Shown here piece by piece: positions 34,936 to 46,904 of a stretch of 61,184 nucleotides of DNA. The stretch spans positions 7,667 to 68,850 of the forward strand of contig MU404210.1 in NCBI GenBank assembly GCA_022695795.1. Direction: 5' to 3'. A program made the translations under genes and the position numbers. The DNA is from Biscogniauxia marginata (lineage: Eukaryota; Ascomycota; Sordariomycetes; Xylariales; Xylariaceae). Below the pieces are notes generated by a model that was not told the origin of the DNA, did not search any database, and was given only the letters and a program-made list of their open reading frames with translations. Numbering within the stretch: position 1 is the first letter of the stretch; each line of letters starts with the position of its first letter.

Positions 34936-35400
34936 CTACGTAGCCGAATGTAAGTCGACGCATGCTATCTGGCTTCAAAGTCGGCCGATCTGGGTTGCAT
35001 ATTTCTTCAACATCAGCTCCGGCCTTGTCGGTAAGTATTCGATTCAATCCCAATTAAATTCTAGGGTCTATTTCTAAGCACAGTCACTTACTTAGTTATT
35101 CTACTCCCAGTGCCCCTAATTTGGCGCTTGTAGATGGATATCGGACAGAAGCTGGCCGTAAGTGCTATCTGCAGCCTTGCCATCATCACCGTTGCTTTTG
35201 AATAGCAAAGCTCCACCAAGTCAGCAACTACCTCACCAACCTTTATGGTTACCTCGAGCTCCTTATATCTGTTCTTATCACGCGCTCCCCTCGTAGCGAT
35301 TCCTTGTGTCTTCTTCAGACAAAGACCGTGAATACAGCCGTCTTTTCTGGGGTCACATCACCCTGCGCAGTCAGCAGTCAAATTCTTCGTCCGAGATGCA
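34936..35400 (+). pseudogene. Remnant of a multi-spanning membrane protein (possibly PTH11/rhodopsin-domain type)
   Basis: At 35110-35202 the plus strand reads VPLIWRL, a stop (TAG at 35131-35133), then MDIGQKLAVSAICSLAIITV and AFE, followed by a one-base shift and AKLHQVSNYLTNLYGYLELL and onward to about 35290. A Leu-Gln-Met reading in place of Leu-stop-Met would give the inner loop and fifth helix of a fungal rhodopsin-domain/PTH11-like protein. A further hydrophobic piece lies at about 34972-35030. The stop equals a CAG-to-TAG change at CpA, as RIP makes. The call rests on pattern alone and the limits are vague. Confidence 0.33.
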
Positions 35401-36900
35401 TAGCTATGACAAAGTCATGCGGACTGTGAGTTCTGACTGGGGATTGGAACTGAGTAGTAGCCAACGGTTAAGGCCTCCTCTCCTAAATGTCGGTAGATCT
35501 TAAGGATAGAGAGCATCTTAGTTGAGGCACGCTATGGACGATATTAGTCGGAGTTGCCCTCCTAGATACACTACAAGTCTTTCAGACTGAGATTATCTAG
35601 ACTCTAACTCCCGTTATCTCCTTAGCCCCTAACTTAACTTTATTGAATTCAGGCACTCAACCTTTTCGATAGGTTCCCGTTAGAAGCTACCTGCTTAGGT
35701 TTTCTTTTCTCTATAATACGTGTCTGCTTATTATGCGTAAAGGGGCAAGACGTTGTATTCAGAGGAGATCAATCTGATATCATTTGAATTGAGATACATA
35801 TAACCCCTAAATTCCTCATTCACTAAACAAACACATAGTCCGTGTCAAAGCATTGGCTTTTTATGTGCTCAAAGTTTCGACACTGTAGAAAATCATGAAA
35901 CGACTAGGCTAGTATCCGACTACTCTGAAATAAGGGCAGCCCGTAACTCTAAGTGAGTATGCTTCTGTTATCGAAACATTTTGCATTTTTTTCCTCAGAG
36001 ACGAAGCAAAGCTATGGAGCGTCTGCGCGATGCGAGCATTCCATCCAAGTCACAAACGTGGAGCTGCCGTAGCACTGCGCCAGTACAATAAGCTCTAATC
36101 TTTATTTGGGATTTAAGTTACTACCTGAAATCTAGCTGTTGCTGCCATTACCTAGCTGTTTGAAGCTTCTCAAAAATGTTGACCTGATCGACGGAGCTGC
36201 CACCACCTAGTTACCACAGCTACCTAGCTACCCATACCTGCTCGACGACTATTAGGCTCAACGTGCATACTGGTGATATCAAAGAAGAAAGAAAACCCAA
36301 CATGTCGCTCTACACAATTTTTATTACACGATTCTATGTACCTTGCCCGGTGATCTTGATCTCTACTCTAATTATTTCTATTAATATTACTATTGACGTA
36401 GGGAAGCATGGGCCTCCAGCCCCTGGAAGGTATGGTTTGGAATGGGCACACATTGGCCAACCATAGGATACCCATTAATTCGTGGGACTTTAAGCATTGG
36501 TGGGTGAGGTAGTCCAAGCCCTACCTATGGGCATAGCGCATGTAGGTGGCTACTTGCCCAGCTACAGGCACTTTAACGACAGGTAAAAATCCCTCCCCGA
36601 TTCTGCCTTGGGCTATAGGCAGTGGAGTGATCCTGTTACGTTTCGGAGAAACTACTGTGGTACAAAGTTTGACCCTGGGGGCTCACAGCTCTCAGGTGAA
36701 GACGTGGTTTCACACTGCTGATTGCTGACGGTTGGCCTCAAGCCGCATGATGTACTTCACTTAATTAGATACACATGATAGAATGGTCAATCCTAGGCCT
36801 GTATTAAAGATACACAGTAAACTGATCCGCTTGACAGTAAGATAATATCATGGCTCTATCTACAGCACACTTCAAGGCATTTACGAGTAGGTTTTAAGTA
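35401..36900. other. Intergenic approach to the AT-rich island
   Basis: Normal composition, with several CTACCTAG-type tetranucleotide phrases at about 36130-36245. No convincing frame. AT content rises sharply from about 36905. Confidence 0.5.
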
Positions 36901-37479
36901 CGTGTATTAAGGGGCGTGAATTATAGCAGGTTAATCGAACTCGCTTGTTTAAGTTAAAGCCGCTCTTAACGTAAATATAACTCGAGTATATATCGATTAA
37001 CCTAGAATAACTTAAATTAAAATAAAATTAAAGTAAAAAACAATTAATAAAAAAACGAGTAAAAAGTTTTTTTAAAAGGTTTATTATTATAAAAAATGAA
37101 ATAATTAATAATATATTTAAAGATATTTATAAATAAGTTTTAAATATATATAAAGTGTATATAAATAAAGTAAATTATATAAAGAAAAAAAAGGAGCTTT
37201 ATAAGTCGAACATTTATAAGCTTTATTTTATAAACTTTTATCTTTTTTATTTAAACTATTTAAAATTAAGGTTTATAAGGTCTTTTAAACCTTTATAACC
37301 TTATATTATATTTATTTAAATTAAAATTCCTTTTAATATAAATATAACTTAAATTATTATTATTATTATTATTATTTAAAATTTATAAATATGTTAAATT
37401 TAAGATTTTATTAATATATAATTACTTTATAATTAATTAAGTTTTATAAATAATAAATAAAAAGCGGTATTTATTTTAT

Positions 37480-37940
37480 TATTTTTATTAACGTACCACA
37501 CAAGCGAGTAAACGAAACAAGCTTGCGAACGAAATAGTTTCCTATATAAAATCGACTTTTTCGAAAATTCATAACTTTACTTATAAAAGTCGGAAAAATC
37601 TCGGACCTTTTTTTTTTTTAGTTATATAACTATATAGTTTAATTAAAATAAAATTCAAAAAATAAAAAGTGAAATATATAAAGAAATACATAAAAAGGTT
37701 CGTGCATTTTATTATGATTTTAGTTTTTACGCGTTTTCTTTTTGTGTTTTTTAATATTAATTTTTTTGAATTTCATTTTAGTTAAACTATATAGTTATAT
37801 AACTAGAAAAAAAGGTTTAAGATTTTTCGATTTTTATAAGTAAAGTTATGAATTTTCAAAAAAGTCGATTTTATATAAGAAACTATTTCGTCCGCGAGCT
37901 TGTTTCGTCCACTTGCTTATATGGTATGTTAATTAAAACT
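37480..37940. mobile_element. Palindromic small element (MITE-like), copy 1
   Basis: Arms of about 165-180 bp (37480-37660 and 37768-37940) are reverse complements with few differences, around a spacer of about 110 bp. Each arm starts, outermost, with a TTAACRTACCAYAYAAGC-type tip, then GTTTCGT / ACGAAAC motifs, TATAAAATCGACTTTT and AACTTTACTTATAAAAGTCG. The outer tip resembles that of the larger transposon, so it may be a non-autonomous relative. Confidence 0.75.
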
Positions 37941-38109
37941 TTTATAAATATTTTACGATATTTTTTAATATTATTATTATTGTTTTATAAGTTATTTTTA
38001 GGTTAAAAATTCAAGTTAATTACGAATCATTATTATTAAGTCGTTTTTAATTTAAAAAAATTATATTATTTTTTCGTTGTTTATTTTTAAATATTTTTAT
38101 ATAAATTTA

Positions 38110-38545
38110 ACGATTTAATATATTATATAAATGAATAAGTCATATAAACTCGTAAATTAATTAATATTTTCTATAAAATCGACTTTTTAAAAAGAAATTA
38201 TAATTTTATATATAAAAGTCGAAAAATCTCGTAACTTTTTATAGTTATATAATTAATTAAAATAATTAAATATAAAATTAAAAAAAATTCAAATTTAAAT
38301 ACGAGAAAAAAAGATAAAAGATTTATATATTTTAATTTATTTTTTTGGGGTTTTCATTTATTTATTTCGATTTTATATTTTTAAATTTTATATTTAAATA
38401 AGCTTATTAATTATATAATTTAAAGAAAATGTCCGGGATTTTTCCGACTTTTACGTATAAAGTTATAAATTTTTGAAAAAGTCGATTTTATATAAAATAT
38501 TAAAATATATATTTATTTATATAGTTTATTTACTTATATAATATA
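38110..38545. mobile_element. Palindromic small element (MITE-like), copy 2, more decayed
   Basis: Same plan as the element at 37480-37940: TATAAAATCGACTTTT and a TATAAAAGTCGAAAAAT core in the left arm, and the mirror GACTTTTACGTATAAAGTT and AAGTCGATTTTATAT in the right arm. Arms differ more than in copy 1, showing independent decay. Confidence 0.65.
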
Positions 38546-38664
38546 TTAATACTTTTTAAAAAACAAATAAATTTCATTTTATATAAATAAATTATTATTT
38601 ATTAATTTTAATACGAAGTTATAACTACCCTCTTTTTTATTATTTATTTTAATATACACTTTTT

Positions 38665-39550
38665 ATTAACGTGTCTTATAAGCAAGTAAGCTAGTTTTTA
38701 TAATTTTCGCAGTTTTAACTATTAAAAAACATTTACGTGGCATTAAAATCAATTAATAATTATTATTATTTAAATCGTTTTTTTTAGTTTTACGCTTTAA
38801 AAACTAAATATTTTTTTATATTAAGTATTTAGTTTTTTAACGTGTGATTTAAATCGATTAATTTATTATAATTTTTAAATTAAAGCCTTTTAAAATTAAA
38901 ATAAAAATTAATTATAACTCCTTAAAATTTAAATTATTAAATATCTTTTTATTTATTATATAAATATATATATTATATCATTTTTACTTAGTTATTACTT
39001 TTTTTCGAGGCTTTTATTATTTTTTTTTAATTTTACGTTATTTATTAAAAATAAATAGTTTTATTTTATAATAAAATTAAATTATAATGACATTTTATAA
39101 ATTATTATAAATGTTTTAATTTTTTAAAATATTTAATTTATATCAAGGTTAAAAAAAGATATATACGCTTTTTATATAAAAAGTAATATAATAATAACTT
39201 TTTTTAAATTAAAAAAATTTAATTTAATTATACGAAATTTAATTTATATATTTAAAGTAGTTATTATAATAATAATAACTTTTTATTAAATCTTTTAAAT
39301 AATTATTTTATACTTTTTTTAAAATATTAAAATAAATAAAGTTAAAAAGTTATAATTTATATAATAATTAATTAAATATATAAAATATAATAATATTAAG
39401 TTTTTTATAATATTTTTTAAATTTTATAAAATAATAATAATTATTATTATTTAAAATTAATAAATATTTAAAGTTTTATATTTAATTTTTAATATAAAAA
39501 TTAAAATGTTTTATAAATTTTATATTAAGTTTATTTATTATTTAATATAT
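38665..39550. mobile_element. Partial copy of the inverted-repeat transposon, interrupted
   Basis: From AAGCAAGTAAGCTAG (38680) on, this runs parallel to 103-1215 of the left block through many shared phrases (ACATTTACGTGGCATTAAAA, TTAAGTATTTAGTTTTTTAA). The similarity stops at about 39545 where another transposon end begins. The remainder of this copy was not found, so it is truncated or split by the next element. Confidence 0.65.
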
Positions 39551-41410
39551 TATATAAGCGAGTAAACGAAATAAGTTCGCGAACGAAATTTCATAATTAT
39601 TATATTTTTAATTATTAAAAATCATTTACGTCACATCGAAATTAATTAATAATTATTATTATTTAAACCGTTTTATTTAATTTTATACTTTAAAAATCGA
39701 ATACCTTTTTTATATTAAATATTTAGTTTTTTAAAACGTGATTTATATTATTTAATTAAAGATTAATATATTTATTATTATTATTTTAAGTTTTTTTTAT
39801 TAATTAACTTGATTTAATAATTAAAAATATTATTTAAAACTCGAATTAATTATGTTATTATTTATAAATAACGTTATTTAAATATTAATTTTTATTAGTT
39901 ATTAAAAATTTATAATGTTTTTAATATTATATTATAATAATAATTTAAAAATATATTTACGCGATTAATTATTATATTAAATTTCCGAAAACTTATATTT
40001 TATAAAAAGGCTATAATCGTTTAATATATTATTAATTTAAATAATTAGTTATTTTTTTCTCGTTTTTATTACGTAATTGCGACACGAGGTGCGTTAAATA
40101 AAACTAAACTTTTAATTTTATATAGCGATAAAAACCCTTTTAAACGTGTTTAAAAAATTAATTAATTATTAAAAAACTTTTTACAAAGATTTAAATATAT
40201 ATTAAAAATAATATAAATTAATACGTAATATAATTATAAAGTATAATATTTAAAAATATATATAATTTTAACAAGATAAAATTTATAATTAAAATAATTA
40301 TTAAAATTAATATAATAATAATAAATATAAAACGATATAAATAATTACGATAAACTTAATAAAATAATCGAAAATAAGTTATAATTATTTAAATTATAAA
40401 TGTTATTAATTACTTTTTATTATTATATATTATTTTAATTAAAAAATATTTCGCTTTATAATATTAAATAATAATTAAATTATAAATAAGTTTATTATAA
40501 ACTTTATAAAGCATTTTTATAAATATAAAAAAACGAAAAAAAACTATGTATTTTTTAATTTTAAATAATTATAAAAGTTATTATTTTATTAATTTCGAAA
40601 ATTATTATTAAAAATAAAATATCGTTATATTTTATATACTTAATTATTTATTATATAAGTTTTAACATTTTAATTTTATATATTTTAAATATATAAATTA
40701 AATCTTTTTAATTTAAAAAAAGTTATTATTATATTATTTATATTTATATAAATAATACGTATATCTTTTTTTAACTTTAATATAAATTAAATATTTTAAA
40801 AAGTTAAAATATTTATAATAACTTACGAAATATTATTATAATTTAATTTAATTATAAATAAAGTTAAAAAGTTTTAAAAAAGTATTTTTTATAAATATTA
40901 TAAATATTTATAATTAATTTATAAAAAATACTTTATTATAAAATAAATTATATTTTTAATAAACGATATAAAACTAAAAATAAAAAATTATAAATAAAAA
41001 AATAATATTATAATTAATAATAATAAAAATGTCGAAAAAAAGTAATAATTAAATAAAACGATATAATATATATAATTAAACTAGTTATAATACGTGTATT
41101 TATATAATAAATAAAAATATATTTAATAATTTAAAATTCGAGGAGTTATAATTAATTTTATTTATTATTAATTCTTTATTTTAATTTTAAAAAGCTTTAA
41201 CTTAAAAAATATAATAAACTAATTAACTTAAATTACGCGTTAAAAAACTATTTAATTTTTAAAGCTTATAATTAAAAAAAAATTTAAATAATAATAATTA
41301 TTAATTAATTTTAATACCGCGTAAATGTTTTTTAATAATTAAAACTATAAAAATTATAAAAACTTGCTTATTTACTTATATAACTTACTTACTTATAAAA
41401 CACGTTAATA
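39550..41410. mobile_element. RIP-decayed inverted-repeat transposon, copy in opposite orientation
   Basis: Starts with an AAGCGAGTAAACGAAATAAG tip (39557) and ends, reverse complemented, with AAGTAAGTAAGTTATATAAG-type iterons at about 41370-41395. The inner part near 40010-40140 is the reverse complement of 1430-1580 in the left copy (around ACGAGGTGCG), so the body is inverted. Length of about 1.85 kb agrees with the left copy. No transposase frame survives. Confidence 0.68.
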
Positions 41411-41690
41411 ATAATAATAATAATATATTTATAAAGTTTTTTAAAATTAATGTAAAGTTAAAAATACTTTAAAAGTTTATTATTATAAAAGTGAAGTAAC
41501 GGTGTAGGCCTTACTAGCTTATAAAAACACTTTATAAAAAAGCATTTCGATTACACTTTGTTAAGTCTACACGACGTTGGCTTACATGAGAGCGTTACAC
41601 CTCGATACGACGTAGTTTTACATATTACTAATACGTGATCGATGTATCTTTGCCTGGAGGATATGTATTTTAAGCATTTGTAAACCGGGC

Positions 41691-42763
41691 ACAGCCATAA
41701 GACATTTCACACCTCCACCCTTCCGATCTGCGCCAGCCACGTACATGGCGTTTTGCTTGGCAAATCCTACGTACTATCAAGGCAACGAAGATGCAATGAG
41801 AAGAAACGCCCAAATGCCACATATTAATGTTCCATCAGTATTCAAGTGCATCTAATAATGCTACTAGAAGGCGGGAAAGACGAGCGAATCTTACTTTTTT
41901 CAGGACTCCATCCTAGAAGTTTAAAACTGAGCTTTAATTTTAAACCTTGCAGTGTTTTGAACAATTATTATGAATTATAATTATATATCTCAAAATATTT
42001 AATTAACCCTCCAGAGACACAGCTAACCCTTAAAGGACTTAATAAAAGGTCTATATCAGCCTGCATCTCCTTCGTTAATTAGTTAGTTTATCCATTTAAT
42101 TATTTAACTTCAATATAACAACTACTTCATCGACGACACAACTAGTTGAAAGACTTCATTACTAGGTTACTTTATACTTCACTGTAATATAGCCTTTCAA
42201 CATATCTCCCCACTGCCTCCTGACAGAGTTGACCGGTCAACGGGCGTCTAAGCTGTACACATGGTATAGTTCGTTTATCATGACGTTACACAACATGAGT
42301 TGCCCGGATGTGTCTCTTTATGGCCGCTTTTAAATTGTACAAGACGGAATATGCTAATGCATTCCGTTATCGTTTGGTTGCCTTTACCCCATGATACCCC
42401 ATGATACAGTTTGTATCAACGCCACTCACCAGGCCTACATGGGCATGCAGCCCTCTCGGATAAGTAATGAATAGCCCCATCACCAAACTGATTCCTAATA
42501 AATACAGCAGATGTGACAATAGGACACTGGGTGTCAACCCATCCATGCAGACGTAGGGCTGAGTGGGGGTGTCGCGATTTGAAGCAGTGAAGGGCAAGCG
42601 CCACTATATTGACATGGTGACAAAAAAGACCCCCCTAATGAGTTTCAAAACCCATCGAAGGTCTATGATAAGGTACTAGGGGCTAAATTTGCCATGATGA
42701 ACTTTTGAATATAGTAAAAAAGAGACATTCCACGATCCTCCCCAACCAGCTCACTATAGCAAA
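41691..42763. other. Intergenic, 5' flank of P450
   Basis: Composition returns to normal from about 41690, with a smaller AT-rich patch at about 41930-42130. A short direct repeat (CCCCATGATA twice) sits at about 42388-42408. No gene or clear TATA box is seen before the P450 start. Confidence 0.5.
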
Positions 42764-44654
42764 ATGATTGAGGCAATTCCGCAGCCCCTTTCCTCATACC
42801 TGCTTTCTACGGTAGGCTACCTTTTTACATTTGTAGCCCTTGCCGTCGGGTACTTGGTGCGTGCCCATTACTATCATGGTCTCAACAAGATCCCTGGCCC
42901 CTTTTTAGCCAGCCTCACCAGCCTCTGGAAGTGGAACGTGGTCCGCCGCGAGCAGATGCCTTTCGTCAACACCGCATTGCATGATAAGTACGGGCCGCTG
43001 GTGAGGATTGGGCCTAACCATGTCTCTGCCTCGAGTGCGGAATCGATACAGGTCATTCACCGGGCCAAGGGATTCACCAAGGTAATTCTGCTTTTCGCTA
43101 CTCTCTGTCTCGCCGTTTTTCTCCCCGTAAAGTGACAAATACAACTCTACGCAACTAGTCAGGCATATACGGCATCTTGCAACCGAGATTTGAGGGCTCC
43201 GACTTGCACAATGTATTCTCGACTCAAGATGCCGAATACCACGCAGCGCTGAAGCGCACCATGGGGACCCTATACACCACGACTGCTGTGTCTAGCCTCG
43301 AGTTCCACCTCGACGATTGCACACAGCTCTTCATGTCGAAAATTAACGACATCATTGGCAAGGATAAGTCGGCGCCCATCGACCTGGCTGCTTGGCTCCA
43401 GTATTACGCCTTTGACTCCCTCGGTGCGGTCAACTTCTCGCAGAAGTTGGGCTTTCTCGATTCCGGAACTGATGTCGATGGTATATGTCACCTGGACCAT
43501 GACCAGATGATGTATTTTGCCGTGGTATGGACACAACGCATACTCCCTTCCCACGAGGTTATCTACTGCTAACGGGTTTTTTTTTTCGTGGGACACTCGT
43601 GTAGTGGGGTCAGATCACCTCGGTCGAACGAGCGTGGTCAAAATTCAAGGCCCTTATCACTGGAGCAAGAAAGGAGAACCCACTATTCAATGTCAGTAGC
43701 TATGAGTTGTTCTCGCTTCAAGTCCAAGCTAATACCTTTCATGGATGCGAATAGTTTGCCCTTAAACTGGTGCAGGATCGGCAGACAAACCCAACCGAAG
43801 CAACTGACATGTTGAACCTGTTCCTAAATCTGCACAAGATCGTCCCAGAGAAATTCAGCATCAGTGATGTGATCGCAGCAGCATACATTAACGTGTAAGT
43901 GTTAGCGATAGACAAGATCAAACCCACCCTGGGGCTGGCATCTTCGCCTATCTGATAACAGTGTTACTGCCCACGATATCGTCGCCATTACGTTGAGGGC
44001 TGTAGTGTATCATCTCGCCAAAATCCCTGCTGTCCAGGAAAAGCTACAGAAGGAAGTCACCTGCGCAATCGAAGCAGGAAGATTATCGAACCCGGCCAAG
44101 TATTCAGAGATTACAGCGCTGAAATACATGTAAGGAACACCTATCGCTAACTCCGTTCCGCTAGCTGCTCTTAGCTACCCACAACGCGAAAGCTGACTAA
44201 CCATGCGCGGAATCTCAGGCTCGCTGTTACGAACGAGGCGCTTCGAATCCACCCCAGCACCGGGCTCATCCTCGAGCGCCGTTGCCCTAAGGGCGGCGTA
44301 ATTATGGAAGGGAAGCACATCCCAGAGGACACCATCATCGGGGTGAACTGCTGGGTCGTCAACCGGGACAAGGGCATCTTTGGGGAGGACGAACATTTTC
44401 ACGGTAATCTCTCCTGCCTTTATCGGTCTACCGGGGATTTGCCACATACTCACACATGCAACGCACAGTTCGGAGCGGGCGAGAGAAATTGCATCGGAAA
44501 GAATCTCGCCATGATGCAGCTCACGAAGATCATTGTGGAGCTCTACCGGAACTTTGACATCACCCTAGTCAACCCAGACAAGGAGTGGAGAGTGTCGGGT
44601 GGTTGGCTCACTAGACAGACCGAGATGGATATGTTCCTGACAAAGAGGAGATGA
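42764..44654 (+). pseudogene. Cytochrome P450 lacking the PERW region (probably inactive)
   Basis: Membrane-anchored monooxygenase. Proposed exons: 42764-43081, 43159-43524, 43605-43691, 43755-43894, 43962-44129 and 44219-44654, all phase-consistent, 504 residues. The N-terminal anchor (YLFTFVALAVGYLV) is followed by the KIPGPFLA hinge. The K-helix ExxR is Glu366-Arg369 (NEALRIHP). The heme loop FGAGERNCIG is at 444-453 with Cys451. General resemblance is to the pisatin-demethylase-like group (YGPLVRIGPN). The segment between EDEHFH and FGAGERNC, where PERW belongs, is replaced by 66 bp that look like an intron (44404-44468, GTAATC...CACAG). Splicing it breaks the frame and loses the heme loop; retaining it keeps the frame but gives no PERW. 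A deletion that removed the PERW-coding exon sequence explains both. Meander loss should prevent correct folding. Confidence 0.82.
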
Positions 44655-45181
44655 TTTTATCATCTCGCCATGCTAGTAAGATGCCCTTGGAGTAAAAGCA
44701 CTTCGACGAAGCATATCCCAGGAACGAAGGCATACGTACTGTTGAGGTCCGATGCCTATCCATTAGCTTAAAGAAAGCAATATTCTACTGTTTGCTTCTC
44801 TCCTTGTGTGCTTCATCGTGATCACTAGGTAACTTAGGCTGCGTCTTGCGATATTCAAGAAGTCATTTATTCTGACTTAATATGGATGCTATATCATGTT
44901 ACCCCCAAACGTATTGCCTTCAGCAGATTGTGAGAACATCTAGAATAGGCGGGAATTGATAATTGTCCAGCTAAGTCTAAGGACCATGGGAATGACTTTA
45001 AGGGGTGCCACTATAGCTGGTGGTTCACCGAAACTACATTCCTAGTAGAACTCCTGAACATGACCTTCTTCTTTATTTTTATTGTGACATGGAGAGCCAG
45101 AGCTGTGCATGGCTTGAAATCTGATGAGCTGCTGTACCATCTGCCACACTTGGTATACAGCCACAGCAGCGAAAACCGAAA
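44655..45181. other. Intergenic between convergent P450 and reductase pseudogene
   Basis: 527 bp of ordinary composition. No gene or repeat recognised. Confidence 0.55.
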
Positions 45182-46180
45182 TCAAGCCTTCTCCTTCCCA
45201 GCCAGCTCAAGGTACTGGCCCGCGATATCGATAACCATGTCCTCATAAGTCTTGAAATTGAAGCCGACCTCGACCTCGGTCTGATGAGCGTTCCAGTTGA
45301 CTGGTATAGTCGGTTGCTGTCCTCGACTAAATGTGCCCACCGCGACAGCCTTGGGGAAATGCTTTTGCACAACGTCCCAGGCATCGTCAAACACGTAAGG
45401 CTTCACAACCCCCAGGTTTCCAGAGACACCGTCCTTCAGTGCCAACATATGGACCTTTGCAGCATCATCCACGTGAGTTACACCCGCTGGCATAGGGTCT
45501 GCAGCAGACTGCCCAGTGATGATTGGCACAAGGATTCGGTTGGTTCCAGCGGTCAAAGCGCTAAGGCTCTGAGCTCTGTCATCATGTCCGAAGACAAATC
45601 CAGGAAAGACGTTCACGATGGTGAAAGACGGGTTATTATCAACGATGAATTTGTCGGTGGCATTAAGTACCGCGATCTTTCCCGCACTGTAAGCCGGAAG
45701 CATCGATGCGTAAGGACCGGGTATATTGGATACTCTAGATAAAGCAGTGATTTCCGTGGTTGGATCAGGGGGGAAAGGGATGTTGGCGAAAACCGAGGAA
45801 GTGATGACGAGTTTCTTGACCGATTGCTCCTTGTGCACTGAATTCAAAATATTTGTGACGCTCTTGACGTTAGGTTCGTATATTCCCGTTTAGGGGTTCA
45901 GAATGGGCGACGGCAGAGGCGAGGCAAGGTGAATAACATATGTCACACCTTTGATTGCCTGGTCATAAGCGCCCTCACATGTAATATCCGGGACCTCGAT
46001 GAATGAGAGATTATCTGGCACTCCTAGAGCCTTGACCTTGGGATGAGAGGCGAGCGACTCGGATTGTGAGATGGAACGAATCGCGGTTCGGACAGAGTAA
46101 CCTTCTTCGAGAAGGCTGACAAGGACCTTAAAGCCGATGAAGCCAGTGGCGCCGGTAAGGAGAACATTGGGGGATGACAT
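45182..46180 (-). pseudogene. NAD(P)-dependent epimerase/dihydroflavonol-reductase-like, in-frame stop
   Basis: An extended SDR of about 332 codons on one continuous frame. The Rossmann motif TGATGFIG is at 9-16, VIHLASPLPSP follows, and the catalytic YSAGK has Tyr164 and Lys168. The C-terminal part (GVTHVDDAAKVHMLAL) is typical of the ketoreductase/dihydroflavonol-reductase group. Codon 97 is TAA (45890-45892), between PILNP and TGIYEPNVKS, a place where relatives carry an ordinary residue. A CAA codon would need only a C-to-T change at CpA, as RIP makes. No intron with consensus ends removes the stop. The rest is undamaged, so the mutation looks recent; a sequencing error is possible. A TATA-like site lies at 46324-46333. 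Confidence 0.8.
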
Positions 46181-46323
46181 GATGGGTGTGATGAATGTGG
46201 TATATGTACTGAAGTGAGTATTTGGCAGGAATAAACAGATCAGAGGTCGCTCTTAGACGGTAGGTGATGGTCAAGCGTTCATGTACGGCGTATAAGGCAT
46301 AGTTGGGACGTCTAGCGGCTATA

Positions 46324-46333
46324 GATATATAAA
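46324..46333 (-). promoter_or_regulatory. TATA-like element upstream of the reductase pseudogene
   Basis: Minus-strand TTTATATATC about 145 bp upstream of the reductase start. Spacing suits a core promoter; no other evidence. Confidence 0.3.
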
Positions 46334-46481
46334 GGAACTCTGGAGCGTGGTTCAGGTGTTAGACAGAGACACCGTGATCCCTTTGTACTTACTGCCCAAA
46401 TTTGTATTATATATCAATCGCGCCACAGAGTTCGATCTGGATCTTTCAGCGCAGTGGGGCGACTAATGATGTCGGGTACTA

Positions 46482-46671
46482 ATTCGGGAGCAAAACGAAC
46501 AGTTTAATTTAGGTATGTAATGATGTGACAGTACTCACGATGGTGGGTGAGATGGCCGAATAGGGGTAGTTAAAGCTTTTACTATATTTAAGTTGGTTTC
46601 TACTGCGTAAGGAGAAGAGTTCTACAACATCATTATATACCTAAATTAAACTGTTCGTTTTGCTCCCGAAT
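46482..46671. mobile_element. 190-bp MITE-like element with 45-bp terminal inverted repeats
   Basis: 46482-46526 and 46627-46671 are reverse complements over 45 bases with one mismatch (starting ATTCGGGAGCAAAACGAACA). The inner 100 bp have no frame. Inverted similarity continues weakly outward (GGTACT on both sides). No perfect target duplication was identified. It lies between the divergently oriented reductase and FAD-oxidase pseudogenes, so it sits in their promoter region. Confidence 0.8.
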
Positions 46672-46881
46672 CAGTAGTACCTATTAAGCAGTTTGTGTAA
46701 CCTCCTGGACCGCTGCGTTAGCTTGGGATCACTATCAACTTGTCTCTGGTAAGACATTCGGTTTATTTTAAGACGAGCTGGTTCAAGCCTTGGAACATTA
46801 TAATGCAGATAAGAATAGAAGGGTACGAGTATTGCTGAAATATGGGGCTATACGACCCTTATCACCTGTATCTACATATAT

Positions 46882-46904
46882 ATAGGAGGGCTTCACCCTC
46901 CTAT
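46882..46904. repeat. Perfect hairpin
   Basis: ATAGGAGGG and CCCTCCTAT pair over 9 bp around the loop CTTCA. It sits next to a TATATATA run, about 250 bp upstream of the FAD-oxidase start. Function unknown. Confidence 0.6.

Larger units (their letters stand above)
36905..41690. other. AT-rich, RIP-like island
   Basis: About 4.8 kb of extreme AT content with abrupt edges. It has no usable open frame and contains at least three decayed repeat types that are also present in the left block. This is a transposon island silenced by mutation. It directly precedes the damaged metabolic block. Confidence 0.88.

Noticed and set aside
45284..45742. 152-residue plus-strand frame over the reductase pseudogene
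   Set aside because: Antisense to a frame with clear SDR motifs.
46735..46800. Possible tRNA (GGTTCAAGCC B-box-like phrase)
   Set aside because: No matching A box, anticodon stem or acceptor stem could be folded around it. No tRNA or rRNA was found in the window.
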